58,971 nucleotides of DNA from positions 1-58,971 of the forward strand of contig JAIQES010000026.1 of the NCBI GenBank assembly GCA_020073705.1. The letters run 5' to 3'. Below the pieces are notes generated by a model. That model was not told the origin of the DNA, made no database searches, and saw only the letters and a list, made by a program, of their open reading frames with translations. This stretch comes from Terriglobia bacterium. GTDB taxonomy: Bacteria > Acidobacteriota > Terriglobia > Acidiferrales > UBA7541. The translations under genes and the position numbers were made by a program. Position 1 is the first letter of the stretch. Each line of letters opens with the position of its first letter. This document shows, in pieces, positions 8,189-18,690 of this stretch.

Positions 8189-9568
8189 TTACGAGGAGAC
8201 AATTTCGGGCTCCCGAGCGGGTGCTTCGTCCAGCCGGTATCCACGAAAACGGCGGATGCAAAGCCGCAGAAAAAATGCGCACAGGACAGCGCCTACTCCC
8301 AGGGAAATGGCTGGTGCGAGGAAAAGCTGGCGTTGTGACAGGTGCATGCCGAGCAGAAGGCCCCCGAGCATCGATCCACTCAACGAGCCGATTCGCCCCA
8401 CCGCCATTGTCCAGCCGACGGCGTTTGAGCGGATGGCAGTCGGATAGATCATTCCCATCACCGCGTTCGTGCCGAAATTGATGCTGATGATACAGAACCC
8501 GGTCCCGGCGGCTGCGCCCAACAACACAATTGTTGGAAGGCCCGGCACACCAAGCCCGACAACCAGGGGCACGCCGAGCGCAAACAGCGCGACAATGGGG
8601 ATGGCGCCAAATCGATCAACAAGGAAGACCATCACAGTCCCGCCGATCATGCCGCCGATACCATATAGGCTGGTACTAACTGCGGTATGGCCCCTGGTTG
8701 CACCTGCGGACCGAAGCAACAAGGGCAGCCAACTGATCATAAAGAAATTCGCCACCTGAAGGGCTATTTGAACGGGCCAGAGCAGTGCTGTCATTGGCGC
8801 TAGTCCTGCGGCAAACAGCTTTGCCGGTGAGATTCCCGTGGTAACCGGACTGCTGGGGATGACAAACTGCGCGTCTTCGCTGTGTAGCAATTCAGGCCGG
8901 AGGATTCTTGCGATTCGTCTTACTTCGGCGACGCGGCTCGCGTGGAGTACGAGGTACTTGATCGATTCCGGCAAAAGGAAATAGGCAACAAGGGTCAATA
9001 AGAGCGGAACCACGCCACCCAGCAAAAACAGCACCCGCCAGCCATGGGCAGGAACCCACAGACCAGAGACCATGCCGCCCAAGGCCTGTCCAGCTGGAAT
9101 GCCAAACTGCGTAATGATGATGAATGCCGCGCGCAGCCGCTTCGGCGCAAATTCCGCATTCAAAGCGATGACGTTGGGAATCACGCCGCCTAGCCCCAGC
9201 CCCACGACGAAGCGCAGGACCATCAGTTGGTGCAATGAAGTTGCCGGAGTGGCGAGCAGCGTGAAACCGGCAAAAATCAGAGTGCCGAGTATAATCGCCT
9301 TTTTGCGGCCGAAGCGGTCGCCGAAATAGCCCAGCAACGGCGCTCCGAACAGAAGCCCGACGACGCTGGCGGTAAGGAATGGTCCGAGGGCGGAAGGAGC
9401 TACATGCCATTCCTTCACGAGTTCCGGAGCCGCAAATGCGGCGGCGAAAATACCGTATCCATCACAAGTCAAAATCAGTGTCGATACAACAAGGAGCGTG
9501 ATACTGAAAATACCAACTCGCTGCTCATCGACGAGTTCTCTGACGTCGATCCGTTGCGTCTCGGACAT
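8189..9568 (-). CDS. MFS transporter, aromatic acid:H+ symporter (AAHS) type
   Basis: 459 residues with twelve predicted membrane helices in two halves. The first helix carries the acidic DGYG motif typical of AAHS transporters, and GYFGDRFGRKKA in loop 2-3 is the MFS signature; loop 8-9 has the weaker VFLVDRFG. AAHS members such as PcaK import 4-hydroxybenzoate, vanillate or hydroxycinnamates. GGGAGGT lies 9 nt before the ATG. Its divergent orientation from the hydroxycinnamoyl-CoA hydratase/lyase operon suggests the same substrate class. Confidence 0.85.
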   Translation of the reverse strand: MSETQRIDVRELVDEQRVGIFSITLLVVSTLILTCDGYGIFAAAFAAPELVKEWHVAPSALGPFLTASVVGLLFGAPLLGYFGDRFGRKKAIILGTLIFAGFTLLATPATSLHQLMVLRFVVGLGLGGVIPNVIALNAEFAPKRLRAAFIIITQFGIPAGQALGGMVSGLWVPAHGWRVLFLLGGVVPLLLTLVAYFLLPESIKYLVLHASRVAEVRRIARILRPELLHSEDAQFVIPSSPVTTGISPAKLFAAGLAPMTALLWPVQIALQVANFFMISWLPLLLRSAGATRGHTAVSTSLYGIGGMIGGTVMVFLVDRFGAIPIVALFALGVPLVVGLGVPGLPTIVLLGAAAGTGFCIISINFGTNAVMGMIYPTAIRSNAVGWTMAVGRIGSLSGSMLGGLLLGMHLSQRQLFLAPAISLGVGAVLCAFFLRLCIRRFRGYRLDEAPAREPEIVSS

Positions 9569-9872
9569 GTGACGGAGACCTCCCGTGGCCGAATCTTAGT
9601 TTCTCTCGCGAAAACATCAGCATTGTCTCAATATCGCGCAACCCTATCGTGGACGGACCGGAAATGAAGGCGCCCTAATATAAGCAGCAATGTGGGCCGT
9701 TGCAATGCGGGAATCGGTAAACGGGGGTTGCTGCCGGTAAGGGAGCCAGACGTGCCGAATTGCATAGGAACCTGAAAAGCCCCGAACTGGTCCAAATGTA
9801 GCGTTCGCCAAGGATCTCGTGATAGTGTACATTTTCACCGCATCGTCAAATGATGAATCTAGATGGAGCGCA
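9569..9872. other. Divergent intergenic region between transporter and catabolic operon
   Basis: 304 bases that must carry both promoters. There is no regulator gene here, so any MarR- or LysR-type regulator of the pathway lies elsewhere. I did not find a convincing operator palindrome or a canonical -35/-10 pair. Confidence 0.5.
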
Positions 9873-10751
9873 ATGACAAATTCGGATGACGGGTCAAACA
9901 TGTCAAAAGGAAGCGGGGAGACGGGGCTCCCGGGCGGCAAGAATGTTCTGGTGGAATATGAGAATGGAATCGCCTGGGTGACGCTAAACAGGCCGGAAAA
10001 ACGCAACGCCATCAGCCCGGCACTCGCGGCCGAAATGCTTTCAGTTCTGGATGCGATCGAAACCGATGATCGATGCGGCGTGTTGGTTCTTACTGGCGCT
10101 GGAGAGTCCTTCTCCTCCGGCATGGACCTGAAGGAATATTTCCGCGCGACGGATAGCCTCTCGGCGGAAGCGCGGTTGCAAATCTACCGCGTGAATGCGC
10201 AATGGCAGTGGCGGCGTCTGATGTACTATCCCAAAGCGACGATTGCGATGGTGAACGGCTGGTGCTTTGGCGGTGGTTTCACTCCGATGATCTCTTGTGA
10301 CCTCGCGATCGCTGCCGAAGAGGCCATCTTCGGTCTCTCCGAGATCAATTGGGGCATCATTCCCGGCGGGATTGTGACCAAGGCTGTCTCCGCAGTGATG
10401 AACCAGCGGGATGCCCTCTACTACATCATGACCGGCGAGACCTTCGACGGGAAACGTGCGGCGAAGATGGGCCTCGTGAATGAGGCCGTGCCTCACGCCC
10501 AGTTGCGCGAGCGCACCACCGCCATTGCTCGCACATTGCTCGAGAAGAATCCAACCGCCTTGCGCGCGGCCAAACATGCTTACCGGCGCGTGCGCGACAT
10601 GTCATGGGACGACGCGGAGGATTATCTTTTCGCCAAGAACGACCAGCTGCGCTTCCTCGATCCGGAAAAGGGGCGCGAAAAAGGGATGACACAATTCCTC
10701 GACGAAAAGTCTTATCGGCCAGGCCTCGGCGCGTACCGCCGTGACCGATGA
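9873..10751 (+). CDS. p-Hydroxycinnamoyl-CoA hydratase/lyase (feruloyl-CoA to vanillin)
   Basis: 292 residues of the crotonase fold that follow the Pseudomonas HCHL/Ech sequence nearly throughout: NRPEKRNAISP at 39-49, GMDLKEYFRATD at 83-94, YPKATIAMVNGWCFGGGF at 119-136 and FGLSEINWGIIPG at 153-165. Glu157 matches the catalytic glutamate of HCHL. The C-terminal EDYLFAKNDQ and KPGL-like endings also match. HCHL hydrates feruloyl-, caffeoyl- or coumaroyl-CoA and cleaves the product to the benzaldehyde plus acetyl-CoA. The ATG at 9873 follows GGAGCG; an upstream ATG at 9819 lacks one. First gene of a three-gene run. Confidence 0.9.
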   Translation: MTNSDDGSNMSKGSGETGLPGGKNVLVEYENGIAWVTLNRPEKRNAISPALAAEMLSVLDAIETDDRCGVLVLTGAGESFSSGMDLKEYFRATDSLSAEARLQIYRVNAQWQWRRLMYYPKATIAMVNGWCFGGGFTPMISCDLAIAAEEAIFGLSEINWGIIPGGIVTKAVSAVMNQRDALYYIMTGETFDGKRAAKMGLVNEAVPHAQLRERTTAIARTLLEKNPTALRAAKHAYRRVRDMSWDDAEDYLFAKNDQLRFLDPEKGREKGMTQFLDEKSYRPGLGAYRRDR

Positions 10752-10788
10752 CGCCCGCTGTCCCCTCTGGTCTGAGGCTATCCGGCGT

Positions 10789-11973
10789 ATGGCAAATCCG
10801 CTGACAGGCGTCAGAGTCCTGGAACTGGGCCACTTCATTGCGGGTCCATTCGTGGGTCTACAGCTCGCGGACCTCGGCGCGGAAGTGGTCAAGGTCGAAC
10901 CTCCCGGGCAGGGCGACCCGTTCCGCGCCTTTGGCACCGGCCCTAACACCCAAGGCTATAGTCACAATTTCTCCGCCTTCAATCGCAACAAACTCAGCTT
11001 GACCATCGATCTAAGCAATGGGCGGGGCCAGGAGCTGTTCCGCAAGTTGACACGCACGGCCGATGTCGTCATCGAGAACTTCCGCTCAGGCGTTATGAAG
11101 CGCTTGGGAATTGATTACGATGTGCTGCGGCAGATCAATCCACGTTTGGTGTATTGCTCGATTTCCGGCTTCTCCGAGGATGGGCCCTATCGGGACAAGC
11201 CCGCTTACGACACCATTGGCCAGGCGCTGTCAGGGATGTTGGGCCTTTTTCTGGACGGAAGTGATCCTCGCATCATAGGCACCACGCTTTCCGATCAGAT
11301 GACAGGCGCGCAGGCCTGCAACGGCATTTTGGCCGCGCTTTATCAGCGAGAGCATACAGGAAAGGGGGCTCGCATCGATATCACCCTGATCGAAGCAAGC
11401 ATGTACTTCATGCCCGACTCCTTCACCGCCTATACACGTTCGGGTGTCATATTGGGCCCGGAAACGCGGGCTGCGTTCTCGCTGGCTTTCGCTTTCAACT
11501 GCGCGGACGGCATGGTGGCCATGCAGGTTTCGTCCATCGAAAGGTTCTGGCGCGCGCTGCTGGCCGCGGTTGAGCGGGAGGACATCGGCAATGATCCGCG
11601 GTTCAAGGATCGGGCAGGACGAATCAGGAATTTTCAGGCGCTTATTGGTGTTTTGCGTCCTATTTTTGCTCCCAAGTCGCGCTCCTATTGGCTGGAACGG
11701 CTTTCCGCCCACGACGTGCCTTGTGCGCCGGTGCTTACAATTCCCGAAGCAATGGCCGATCCGGAGGTCAAGCACCTCGGCATTTTTCATCAACTCGAGC
11801 ATGCACGCTACGGCAAAATGATAGTGATGCGGCGCGCGACCCGTATTGATGGTGAGCGCGAAGCCGACCCGCTGCCGCCGCCCGCTCTCGGTGAGCACAC
11901 GGAGAGAGTGCTGCGCAGTCTCGGCATTGCGGCGAATGAGATCGCCGAACTGCAAGCCGCACAAATTATCTGA
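10789..11973 (+). CDS. CaiB/BaiF family (type III) CoA-transferase
   Basis: 394 residues starting in family style (PLTGVRVLELGHFIAGPF). The conserved aspartate that forms the acyl anhydride in this family is Asp141, in KPAYDTIGQALSG. The C-terminal part contains the usual ERLSAHDVPCAPVLTIPEA block. It probably moves CoA from a donor thioester to an aromatic acid, giving the CoA ester used by the preceding hydratase/lyase. The start is ambiguous: a GTG at 10741 would overlap the upstream gene, while the ATG at 10789 gives the normal N-terminus. Confidence 0.85.
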   Translation: MANPLTGVRVLELGHFIAGPFVGLQLADLGAEVVKVEPPGQGDPFRAFGTGPNTQGYSHNFSAFNRNKLSLTIDLSNGRGQELFRKLTRTADVVIENFRSGVMKRLGIDYDVLRQINPRLVYCSISGFSEDGPYRDKPAYDTIGQALSGMLGLFLDGSDPRIIGTTLSDQMTGAQACNGILAALYQREHTGKGARIDITLIEASMYFMPDSFTAYTRSGVILGPETRAAFSLAFAFNCADGMVAMQVSSIERFWRALLAAVEREDIGNDPRFKDRAGRIRNFQALIGVLRPIFAPKSRSYWLERLSAHDVPCAPVLTIPEAMADPEVKHLGIFHQLEHARYGKMIVMRRATRIDGEREADPLPPPALGEHTERVLRSLGIAANEIAELQAAQII

Positions 11974-11989
11974 CTGGTGGAGAACCGCG

Positions 11990-13138
11990 ATGGATTTCAG
12001 CTTCACTGACGAACAAGTGATGTTGCGCGAAACCGTGCGCAAATTGATGGACGAGCATGCGCCGATCAAATATTTGCGGCGCCTCGATCGCGAACAAACC
12101 TATCCCAGCGAGCTCTATGAGGAGTGGGTCAAGGCGGGATTCTTGAGCATACCTTTTCCCGAGGCTTATGGGGGGCTCGGTGGCAGCGTCTTGGACGTGG
12201 TCATTATCGCCGAGGAATTGTCCCGAAGGAGCGCCGATCTTGTCATGGCCTACGCCGGAAGCGTTTTTTGCGGGCTGAACATTCTCCGGAAGGGTTCCGA
12301 AGAACAAAAGCGTCACTGGCTTCCTAAACTGCTTTCTGGCGACAGTAAGATGTCGATTTCGATTTCGGAACCCGATGCTGGTTCGGATGTCGGTGCGATA
12401 CGTACCACTGCACACCGCGACGGCGACAATTGGATTATCAACGGACAGAAGCTATGGGCAACCGGAGCCGCTGCGAAGAACAATGTGATCAACGTTTATG
12501 TTAAGACCGATTCAAACGCGCGGTACCAAGAGGGCATGTCGTTGTTCCTGGTCGACAACGACACGCCGGGCGTGAAGATGCGCAAGCTCGATATGCTCGG
12601 CCGGCGTTGCGTAGGTACGTATGAAGTCTTTCTCAATGACGTCCGGGTCCCAGCGGACCGGCTCGTCGGAGGAGAAAATAAAGGTTGGGACGTCGTTCTG
12701 TCCGGCCTTCAAGTGGAGCGTGTGACCGCTGCGGCAACTGCGTGCGGTGGCGCGCAGGCAGTTGTAGACTTGGCGCTGCAATATGCCAAAGATCGCAAGC
12801 AGTTTGGCCGGCCTATCGGAACCTTCCAGGCGATTGCCCATATGCTCGCGGACATGCAAACCGAGGTGGAGGCGGCGCGGACGCTGATGTGGCGCGCTGC
12901 GTGGATGGTCGCGAGTGGCCAGAAGGCCTTGCGCGAAATCACCATGGCCAAGCTGCTCGCCTCCGAAACCTACGTGAAGGTGGCCAGCATGGGCATGCAG
13001 GTTCTTGGCGGATATGGCTACAGCATGGAATTTGATATGCAGCGCTACTTCCGCGATTCTCGCGCTGCAACGATCGCCGGAGGCTCTTCGCAGATGCAGC
13101 GCAATCTGCTTGCAGGGTTGATGGGTTTGAAGGTGTGA
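11990..13138 (+). CDS. Acyl-CoA dehydrogenase
   Basis: 382 residues with the full ACAD fold: SEPDAGSDVGAIRTTAHR at 126-143, WIINGQKLWATGA at 148-160, the FAD-binding RKQFGRPIGTFQAIAHMLAD at 269-288, and QVLGGYGYSMEFDMQRYFRD at 337-356. The usual C-terminal catalytic Glu is absent (ATIAGGSSQ), but QVERV carries Glu243 where isovaleryl-CoA dehydrogenase has its base. It introduces a 2,3-double bond into an acyl-CoA and passes electrons to ETF. In this operon it could turn a phenylpropionyl-CoA into the cinnamoyl-CoA taken by the hydratase/lyase. GGAG precedes the ATG. Confidence 0.88.
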   Translation: MDFSFTDEQVMLRETVRKLMDEHAPIKYLRRLDREQTYPSELYEEWVKAGFLSIPFPEAYGGLGGSVLDVVIIAEELSRRSADLVMAYAGSVFCGLNILRKGSEEQKRHWLPKLLSGDSKMSISISEPDAGSDVGAIRTTAHRDGDNWIINGQKLWATGAAAKNNVINVYVKTDSNARYQEGMSLFLVDNDTPGVKMRKLDMLGRRCVGTYEVFLNDVRVPADRLVGGENKGWDVVLSGLQVERVTAAATACGGAQAVVDLALQYAKDRKQFGRPIGTFQAIAHMLADMQTEVEAARTLMWRAAWMVASGQKALREITMAKLLASETYVKVASMGMQVLGGYGYSMEFDMQRYFRDSRAATIAGGSSQMQRNLLAGLMGLKV

Positions 13139-13240
13139 CGCGCCACAGCTATGAGAATCGTAGTGGGTTTTATAAAAGGGGATGATCGGAGAACGCAATA
13201 CCGGTCTTCCGGCTTACTTCTAGAGTTTGAGGAGGGACCA

Positions 13241-14509
13241 ATGTTTCGCAACAGCGGCTGGTCTTCATCCATCTTGCAATTGCTGTCGCAAGCCACCTTG
13301 CTGGGAGCTCTTTTGTTCGCGGCGGCCGTCGTGCCCGCATCGGGAGCGGAAAAGCCCAAAGTCCGCACGATCACCGCGTTTATTCGCCTGGACACCAGCC
13401 AGTACAAGCAGCAGGTCGCAGAAACTTTGACCATGCTGCGCAATGCGAAGGCCAGATTCGAACTTGCAGGCTACGAAGTGGAGACGATCCGCATCTCCAC
13501 GCAGCCTTTCCCCGAATATACGCGCGGGATGTCGAAGCAGGCCATGCTCGCTTTCTTCCACGATTTCGATAATCTCGCGAAGCAGGAGAATTTCGTCGCC
13601 AGTATCGGTCCCGCGCTGATTTCCGAAAAGGATGATCCCGGACAGGCGCAGGTACTGGCCGAGATTCTGGGCCTCACCAGCGCCTTGCACGGAAGCATCG
13701 TGGTGGCCGGGGACGATGGCGTCCACTGGAAGGCCGTGCATGCGGCCGCGGACGTCATGAAATATCTCGAAGACCACACCGACCACAGCCTCGGCAATTT
13801 CCGCTTCGCGGCCATTGCCAACGTGCCTGCCTACACGCCGTTTTATCCTGCGTCGTATCACCAGGGGCTAGGCCATCAATTTGCCGTCGCGCTCGAGTCC
13901 GCGAATGTTGTCGCCGCGGTGATGGCCGTGCAGCGCGACCCTGAGGCGACGCGACAGGCTCTGATCGCCGAGTTGGGAATGCACGCCCAGGCTGTTCAGG
14001 ACCTCGCGAGCAAAATCGATCACGACACCGGGTGGACCTACATGGGTCTCGATCTTTCTCCCGCGCCGAGGAAGGCTGCCTCGATCGGTTCGGCGACGGC
14101 GGGATTCACTGGCGGCAGATTCGGCACCAGCGGCACGCTGACCGCGGCTGCGATCATTACTTCGGCGCTGCGCGATATTGCCGTAAAAAAGGTGGGCTAT
14201 TCGGGGTTGATGATGCCGGTACTCGAAGACAGCCGGCTCTCGCAGCTCTGGAGCGAAGGCGCACTTTCGATGGACCAGCTTCTTGCCTATTCGGCCGTGT
14301 GCGGAACCGGACTCGACACGATCCCGCTGCCGGGTGACGTCACGGCGGAACAACTTGCGCGCATCATCGGCGATGTCGCCAGCCTCTCGGTGAAATTGTC
14401 GAAGCCGCTGAGTGCGCGCCTGCTGCCCGTCGCAGGAGCAAAACCCGGCGACCGGACAGCGTTCGACGATCGGAATCTCGTGAACACAGTCATCCAGCCG
14501 CTGCCGTAG
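13241..14509 (+). CDS. Exported DUF711 (UPF0210) family protein
   Basis: 422 residues. The body matches DUF711/UPF0210 proteins: [11 protein letters not shown] near the start, then [17 protein letters not shown] and the late segment [15 protein letters not shown]. Members are usually cytoplasmic and uncharacterised. Here a hydrophobic N-terminus (about residues 13-33, ending PASGA) looks like a signal peptide, so the protein is probably secreted or periplasmic. GAGGAGGGA stands 5-6 nt before the ATG at 13241. It lies 100 bases after the catabolic operon and is probably a separate unit, since a hairpin follows it. Confidence 0.75.
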   Translation: MFRNSGWSSSILQLLSQATLLGALLFAAAVVPASGAEKPKVRTITAFIRLDTSQYKQQVAETLTMLRNAKARFELAGYEVETIRISTQPFPEYTRGMSKQAMLAFFHDFDNLAKQENFVASIGPALISEKDDPGQAQVLAEILGLTSALHGSIVVAGDDGVHWKAVHAAADVMKYLEDHTDHSLGNFRFAAIANVPAYTPFYPASYHQGLGHQFAVALESANVVAAVMAVQRDPEATRQALIAELGMHAQAVQDLASKIDHDTGWTYMGLDLSPAPRKAASIGSATAGFTGGRFGTSGTLTAAAIITSALRDIAVKKVGYSGLMMPVLEDSRLSQLWSEGALSMDQLLAYSAVCGTGLDTIPLPGDVTAEQLARIIGDVASLSVKLSKPLSARLLPVAGAKPGDRTAFDDRNLVNTVIQPLP

Positions 14510-14511
14510 GT

Positions 14512-14541
14512 AGCAGGACAGGCAAGAGTGCGTGTCCTGCT
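14512..14541 (+). terminator. Hairpin after the DUF711 gene
   Basis: AGCAGGACA pairs perfectly with TGTCCTGCT across a 12-base loop, two bases after the stop codon. The following TCTTGG is a poor T-run, so it may be a weak terminator or an mRNA-stabilising stem. Confidence 0.5.
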
Positions 14542-14655
14542 TCTTGGTGTAGTTTGCCAGTTGGTTTAGGATAGGACATATTTTTGGCGATATCGCGCGC
14601 ATGACCTGTGTCCGAACGCGCGCCGAATCCAAAATTCCAACGGGCGGGAGATCTG

Positions 14656-15642
14656 ATGGAAATCGAACTGAGTCTGCAATTTTTGCGCGTCGTCGAAAGG
14701 GCGGCGATTGCATCTGCAAAGACGATGGGACTGGGCGACGGCCACAAATCCGACCAGGCAGCCGTCGAATCCATGCGCCACGTGATGGACGAAATGCCGA
14801 TGGATGGCACGATCGTGATCGGAGAGGGCGAGCGGGACGAAGCCCCCATGCTCTTTATCGGCGAAAGAGTCGGCGCCGCGCAGCACGTCCGGGGCTATAA
14901 CTTCCCGACCGTGGACATCGCCGTCGATCCCCTCGAAGGCACCAATCTCTGCGCCACCGGTGCGCCAGGCGCGATTACCGTTCTGGCCGCAAGCGAAAAG
15001 GGCGGACTGCTCCACGCCCCCGACCTTTATATGGAGAAGATCGTCGTGGGGCCGTCGTGCAAGGGCGCCGTAGACCTGGACGCTCCGGTTGCCGATAATC
15101 TGCGCTCCATTGCCAAACGTCTCGATCGAGACGTCGAGGACCTGACCGTGACCGTTCTCGATCGCACGCGGCATGAGAAGTTAATCGCGGACATCCGCGC
15201 GGCGGGTGCGCGCATCCGTTTGATCAGTGACGGTGACCTTTCGGCGGGCATTTCCGCAGCCGTGGTCGGGACTGGCGTCCACGCGGTGATGGGCACCGGC
15301 GGCGCACCTGAAGGAGTGCTGACTGCGGCGGCGTTGCGCTGCCTGAACGGCGAGATCCTGGCGCGGCTGGTGGTCTCCAAGCCAGAGCACGAGGAGCGGC
15401 TGGAAAAGATGGGCATCAAGGACGGCAAGCGCGTCTACGCCACCGACGACCTGGCGTCAGGGAAGAAAATTATCTTCGCGTGCACGGGAGTGACCGAGGG
15501 AAACCTGTTGCGCGGCGTGCGGTTCTTCGGCGAAGGCATTCGCACGCAGTCGCTGATCGTCACGCTGGACGAGCGGCAGGTGCGCTTCATCGACACCGTG
15601 CATCTCGAAAAGCGTCCCGACGTCAAAGTGCGCTTCCCATAG
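14656..15642 (+). CDS. glpX: Class II fructose-1,6-bisphosphatase
   Basis: 328 residues, the family length. The metal and phosphate motifs are [11 protein letters not shown] at 56-66 and DPLEGTN at 91-97. [17 protein letters not shown] later in the chain is the conserved GlpX block. It dephosphorylates fructose-1,6-bisphosphate with a divalent metal, a gluconeogenic step in the cytoplasm. The ATG at 14656 with GGGAG five bases upstream is preferred over a GTG at 14608; it gives the usual start of a short acidic helix followed by [12 protein letters not shown]. No neighbour suggests an operon. Confidence 0.93.
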   Translation: MEIELSLQFLRVVERAAIASAKTMGLGDGHKSDQAAVESMRHVMDEMPMDGTIVIGEGERDEAPMLFIGERVGAAQHVRGYNFPTVDIAVDPLEGTNLCATGAPGAITVLAASEKGGLLHAPDLYMEKIVVGPSCKGAVDLDAPVADNLRSIAKRLDRDVEDLTVTVLDRTRHEKLIADIRAAGARIRLISDGDLSAGISAAVVGTGVHAVMGTGGAPEGVLTAAALRCLNGEILARLVVSKPEHEERLEKMGIKDGKRVYATDDLASGKKIIFACTGVTEGNLLRGVRFFGEGIRTQSLIVTLDERQVRFIDTVHLEKRPDVKVRFP

Positions 15643-15674
15643 CGGGCGTCGGCCGGCGGGCATTTCTTGACCGG

Positions 15675-16352
15675 CTACCGGTGGCTCATCGCGGCTGGGT
15701 GAATGCGGCGCACCAGGTGCTCCATTCGAGACGGCTGAGGCTGTCCTATGGGACGCACCTGCCCGTTGCCGGTGGAGACGTGGTCGCTGATCGCGGCCAG
15801 GCGCTTCAGAATCGATTGCCACTGTTCCCAATCGAGCTGCCGCAGGAACGGCCGCAGCCCCTGGATGAATGGATCCTCCAGCAGGGTTTCGCCGTTCGAT
15901 TCGGGAACGAAGAAGCGGTTCAAGCCGACGCCGAGCGCTTCGGAAATTTTCTCCAGCGTTCCGAGACTGGGCGTCATCTGGCCGCTTTCGATCCGCGACA
16001 AATACGACCGTGAAACGCGCGAGCGCGCCTGGAGCTGGCTCTGCGTCATCCCGCGCGATTCGCGCAACTGCCGGATGCGCTGCCCGATGTTCTCCACAGT
16101 ATCGCGGTTCGGCCACTTCTCGAAGAGCTGCCGATCGTCGCCTGGAAGCTCCTGCGGCTCCGGAGGCGGAATCAGAAACTCCACCTTCGGCGGCAGCAGG
16201 CGCAGGCAGCGGCGGCAATTCCCCGTGCGCGTGCGATATTGCACGAGCCCGCAAGTCTTGCAACGAATGACTTCGCGGTCGAGGTCCACGTCCGTGATGG
16301 CCTTGTTCCCGTTTGTTCCGTTCATACCATTCGTACTATTTTGTTCCGACAC
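15675..16352 (-). CDS. Zinc-ribbon plus XRE-type transcriptional regulator
   Basis: 225 residues. An Asn/Gly-rich N-terminus is followed by a four-cysteine ribbon, Cys31 and Cys34 (CKTC) with Cys46 and Cys49 (CRRC), a proline-rich linker and an XRE helix-turn-helix at about 90-150 (RQLRESRGMTQSQLQARSRV then SRSYLSRIESGQMTPSLG). The C-terminal 70 residues have no clear domain. The combination of a metal-binding ribbon and Cro/C1 HTH suggests a cytoplasmic regulator that may sense metal or redox. The GTG start at 16352 has GAGGAG upstream. An inverted repeat overlaps its presumed promoter. Confidence 0.8.
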   Translation of the reverse strand: MSEQNSTNGMNGTNGNKAITDVDLDREVIRCKTCGLVQYRTRTGNCRRCLRLLPPKVEFLIPPPEPQELPGDDRQLFEKWPNRDTVENIGQRIRQLRESRGMTQSQLQARSRVSRSYLSRIESGQMTPSLGTLEKISEALGVGLNRFFVPESNGETLLEDPFIQGLRPFLRQLDWEQWQSILKRLAAISDHVSTGNGQVRPIGQPQPSRMEHLVRRIHPAAMSHR

Positions 16353-16432
16353 CGGTGCTCCTCGCAGACTATTCCGGCATGCGGATGAGAGGAACTACGA
16401 TCGGGGGGAAGGCAGAAGCTGGCGCGACCGCC

Positions 16433-16487
16433 ATATTGAGGGTATCCGGTCCTGGTGTCAAGAACTTTTTGCATTCGATCGTTCTTG
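16433..16487 (-). promoter_or_regulatory. Promoter with overlapping inverted repeat upstream of the XRE regulator
   Basis: On the minus strand TTGACA (16461-16456) is followed after 17 bases by CAATAT (16438-16433). The inverted repeat CAAGAAC (16459-16465) and GTTCTTG (16481-16487), separated by 15 bases, overlaps the -35 box. Position between the divergent regulator and HD genes suggests autoregulation. Confidence 0.4.
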
Positions 16488-16579
16488 TACCAAACTGACA
16501 CGCTCGGGTAAGAACAGGCCGCCAGCGCTAAGGTTGCGGTATCCTAGCCTATCCCCTTTTGGGATTATGGGAGAGCACG

Positions 16580-17182
16580 ATGCCAAACTTGCCATCGAGA
16601 GATGATGCCTGGGCTCTGCTTTGCGAATACACGCAGAACGAAAGCCTGCGCAAACATGCATTGGCGGTCGAGGCCTGCGTGCGCGCCTACGCTCGCAAGA
16701 CCGGCGCCGACGAGGAACTTTGGGGCATCACCGCCCTGCTGCACGACTTCGACTATGAACGCTGGCCCAACGTCCCGCACAGCCCGACGGAAGAACACCC
16801 CGCAGGCGGATCGGCGATCCTGCGCGAGCGCGGCTATCCCGACGAGCTGATCCGGGCGATTCTCTCTCACGCGGATTACAGCGGAGTCCCGCGACAGACT
16901 CCGCTCGAACATACATTGTTTGCGTGCGACGAACTGGCCGGGTTCCTCACCGCGTGCGCGCTGGTCAAGCCCGGCAAGAGCATTTTCGAGGTCGAGCCCG
17001 ACTCGGTGAAGCGCAAGCTCAAGGACAAGGCGTTTGCCCGCGGCGTCAATCGCGACGACGTGCGCAAAGGCGCCGAAGAGTTGGGCGTCCCCATCGAGCA
17101 GCACTTCGCCTTCTGCATCGCCGCCATGCGCGACGCCGCTGATGCGCTCGGCCTGCGCGGAAATCAGGCGGCAAGCGGATAA
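16580..17182 (+). CDS. HD-domain hydrolase
   Basis: 200 residues. The HD metal site is visible as H26, H55-D56 (LLHDFDYERW), H73 and H97 (ILSHADYSG), with Asp109-equivalent acid in LFACDELAGF. This variant is shared by small predicted phosphohydrolases, sometimes annotated as HDIG-domain proteins, that act on nucleotides or related phosphates; the substrate is not deducible. The ATG at 16580 is preceded by GGGAGAG, so I reject a start at 16559. It is divergent from the regulator and may be a target of it. Confidence 0.82.
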   Translation: MPNLPSRDDAWALLCEYTQNESLRKHALAVEACVRAYARKTGADEELWGITALLHDFDYERWPNVPHSPTEEHPAGGSAILRERGYPDELIRAILSHADYSGVPRQTPLEHTLFACDELAGFLTACALVKPGKSIFEVEPDSVKRKLKDKAFARGVNRDDVRKGAEELGVPIEQHFAFCIAAMRDAADALGLRGNQAASG

Positions 17183-17289
17183 ACGGTCAATTCCTATTTC
17201 TCTATAGATCTCAGAATGCCTCTTCTTACATTTTGAATACCGCTGGCAGGATGCTGGCGCTACCAAAAGCATGCCCACGATGATGCATT

Positions 17290-17318
17290 TTGCTGCCTCG
17301 GTGCAAGGCTGTTATGAT
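17290..17318 (+). promoter_or_regulatory. Possible promoter of ispG
   Basis: TTGCTG (17290-17295), a 17-base spacer and TATGAT (17313-17318) would start transcription near 17325, about 18 bases before the ispG ATG. The -10 is good, the -35 weak. Confidence 0.35.
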
Positions 17319-17342
17319 TGACAGGACTCCAAGATTAGGCAC

Positions 17343-18611
<1,269 letters not shown>

Positions 18612-18690
18612 GCCGGCATTACCTCTTGGTTTGAATTCTTGCCGAAGGCCGCTTGGTGTACACTGTATTTGTCCCCGCCGAGGAGGAATT

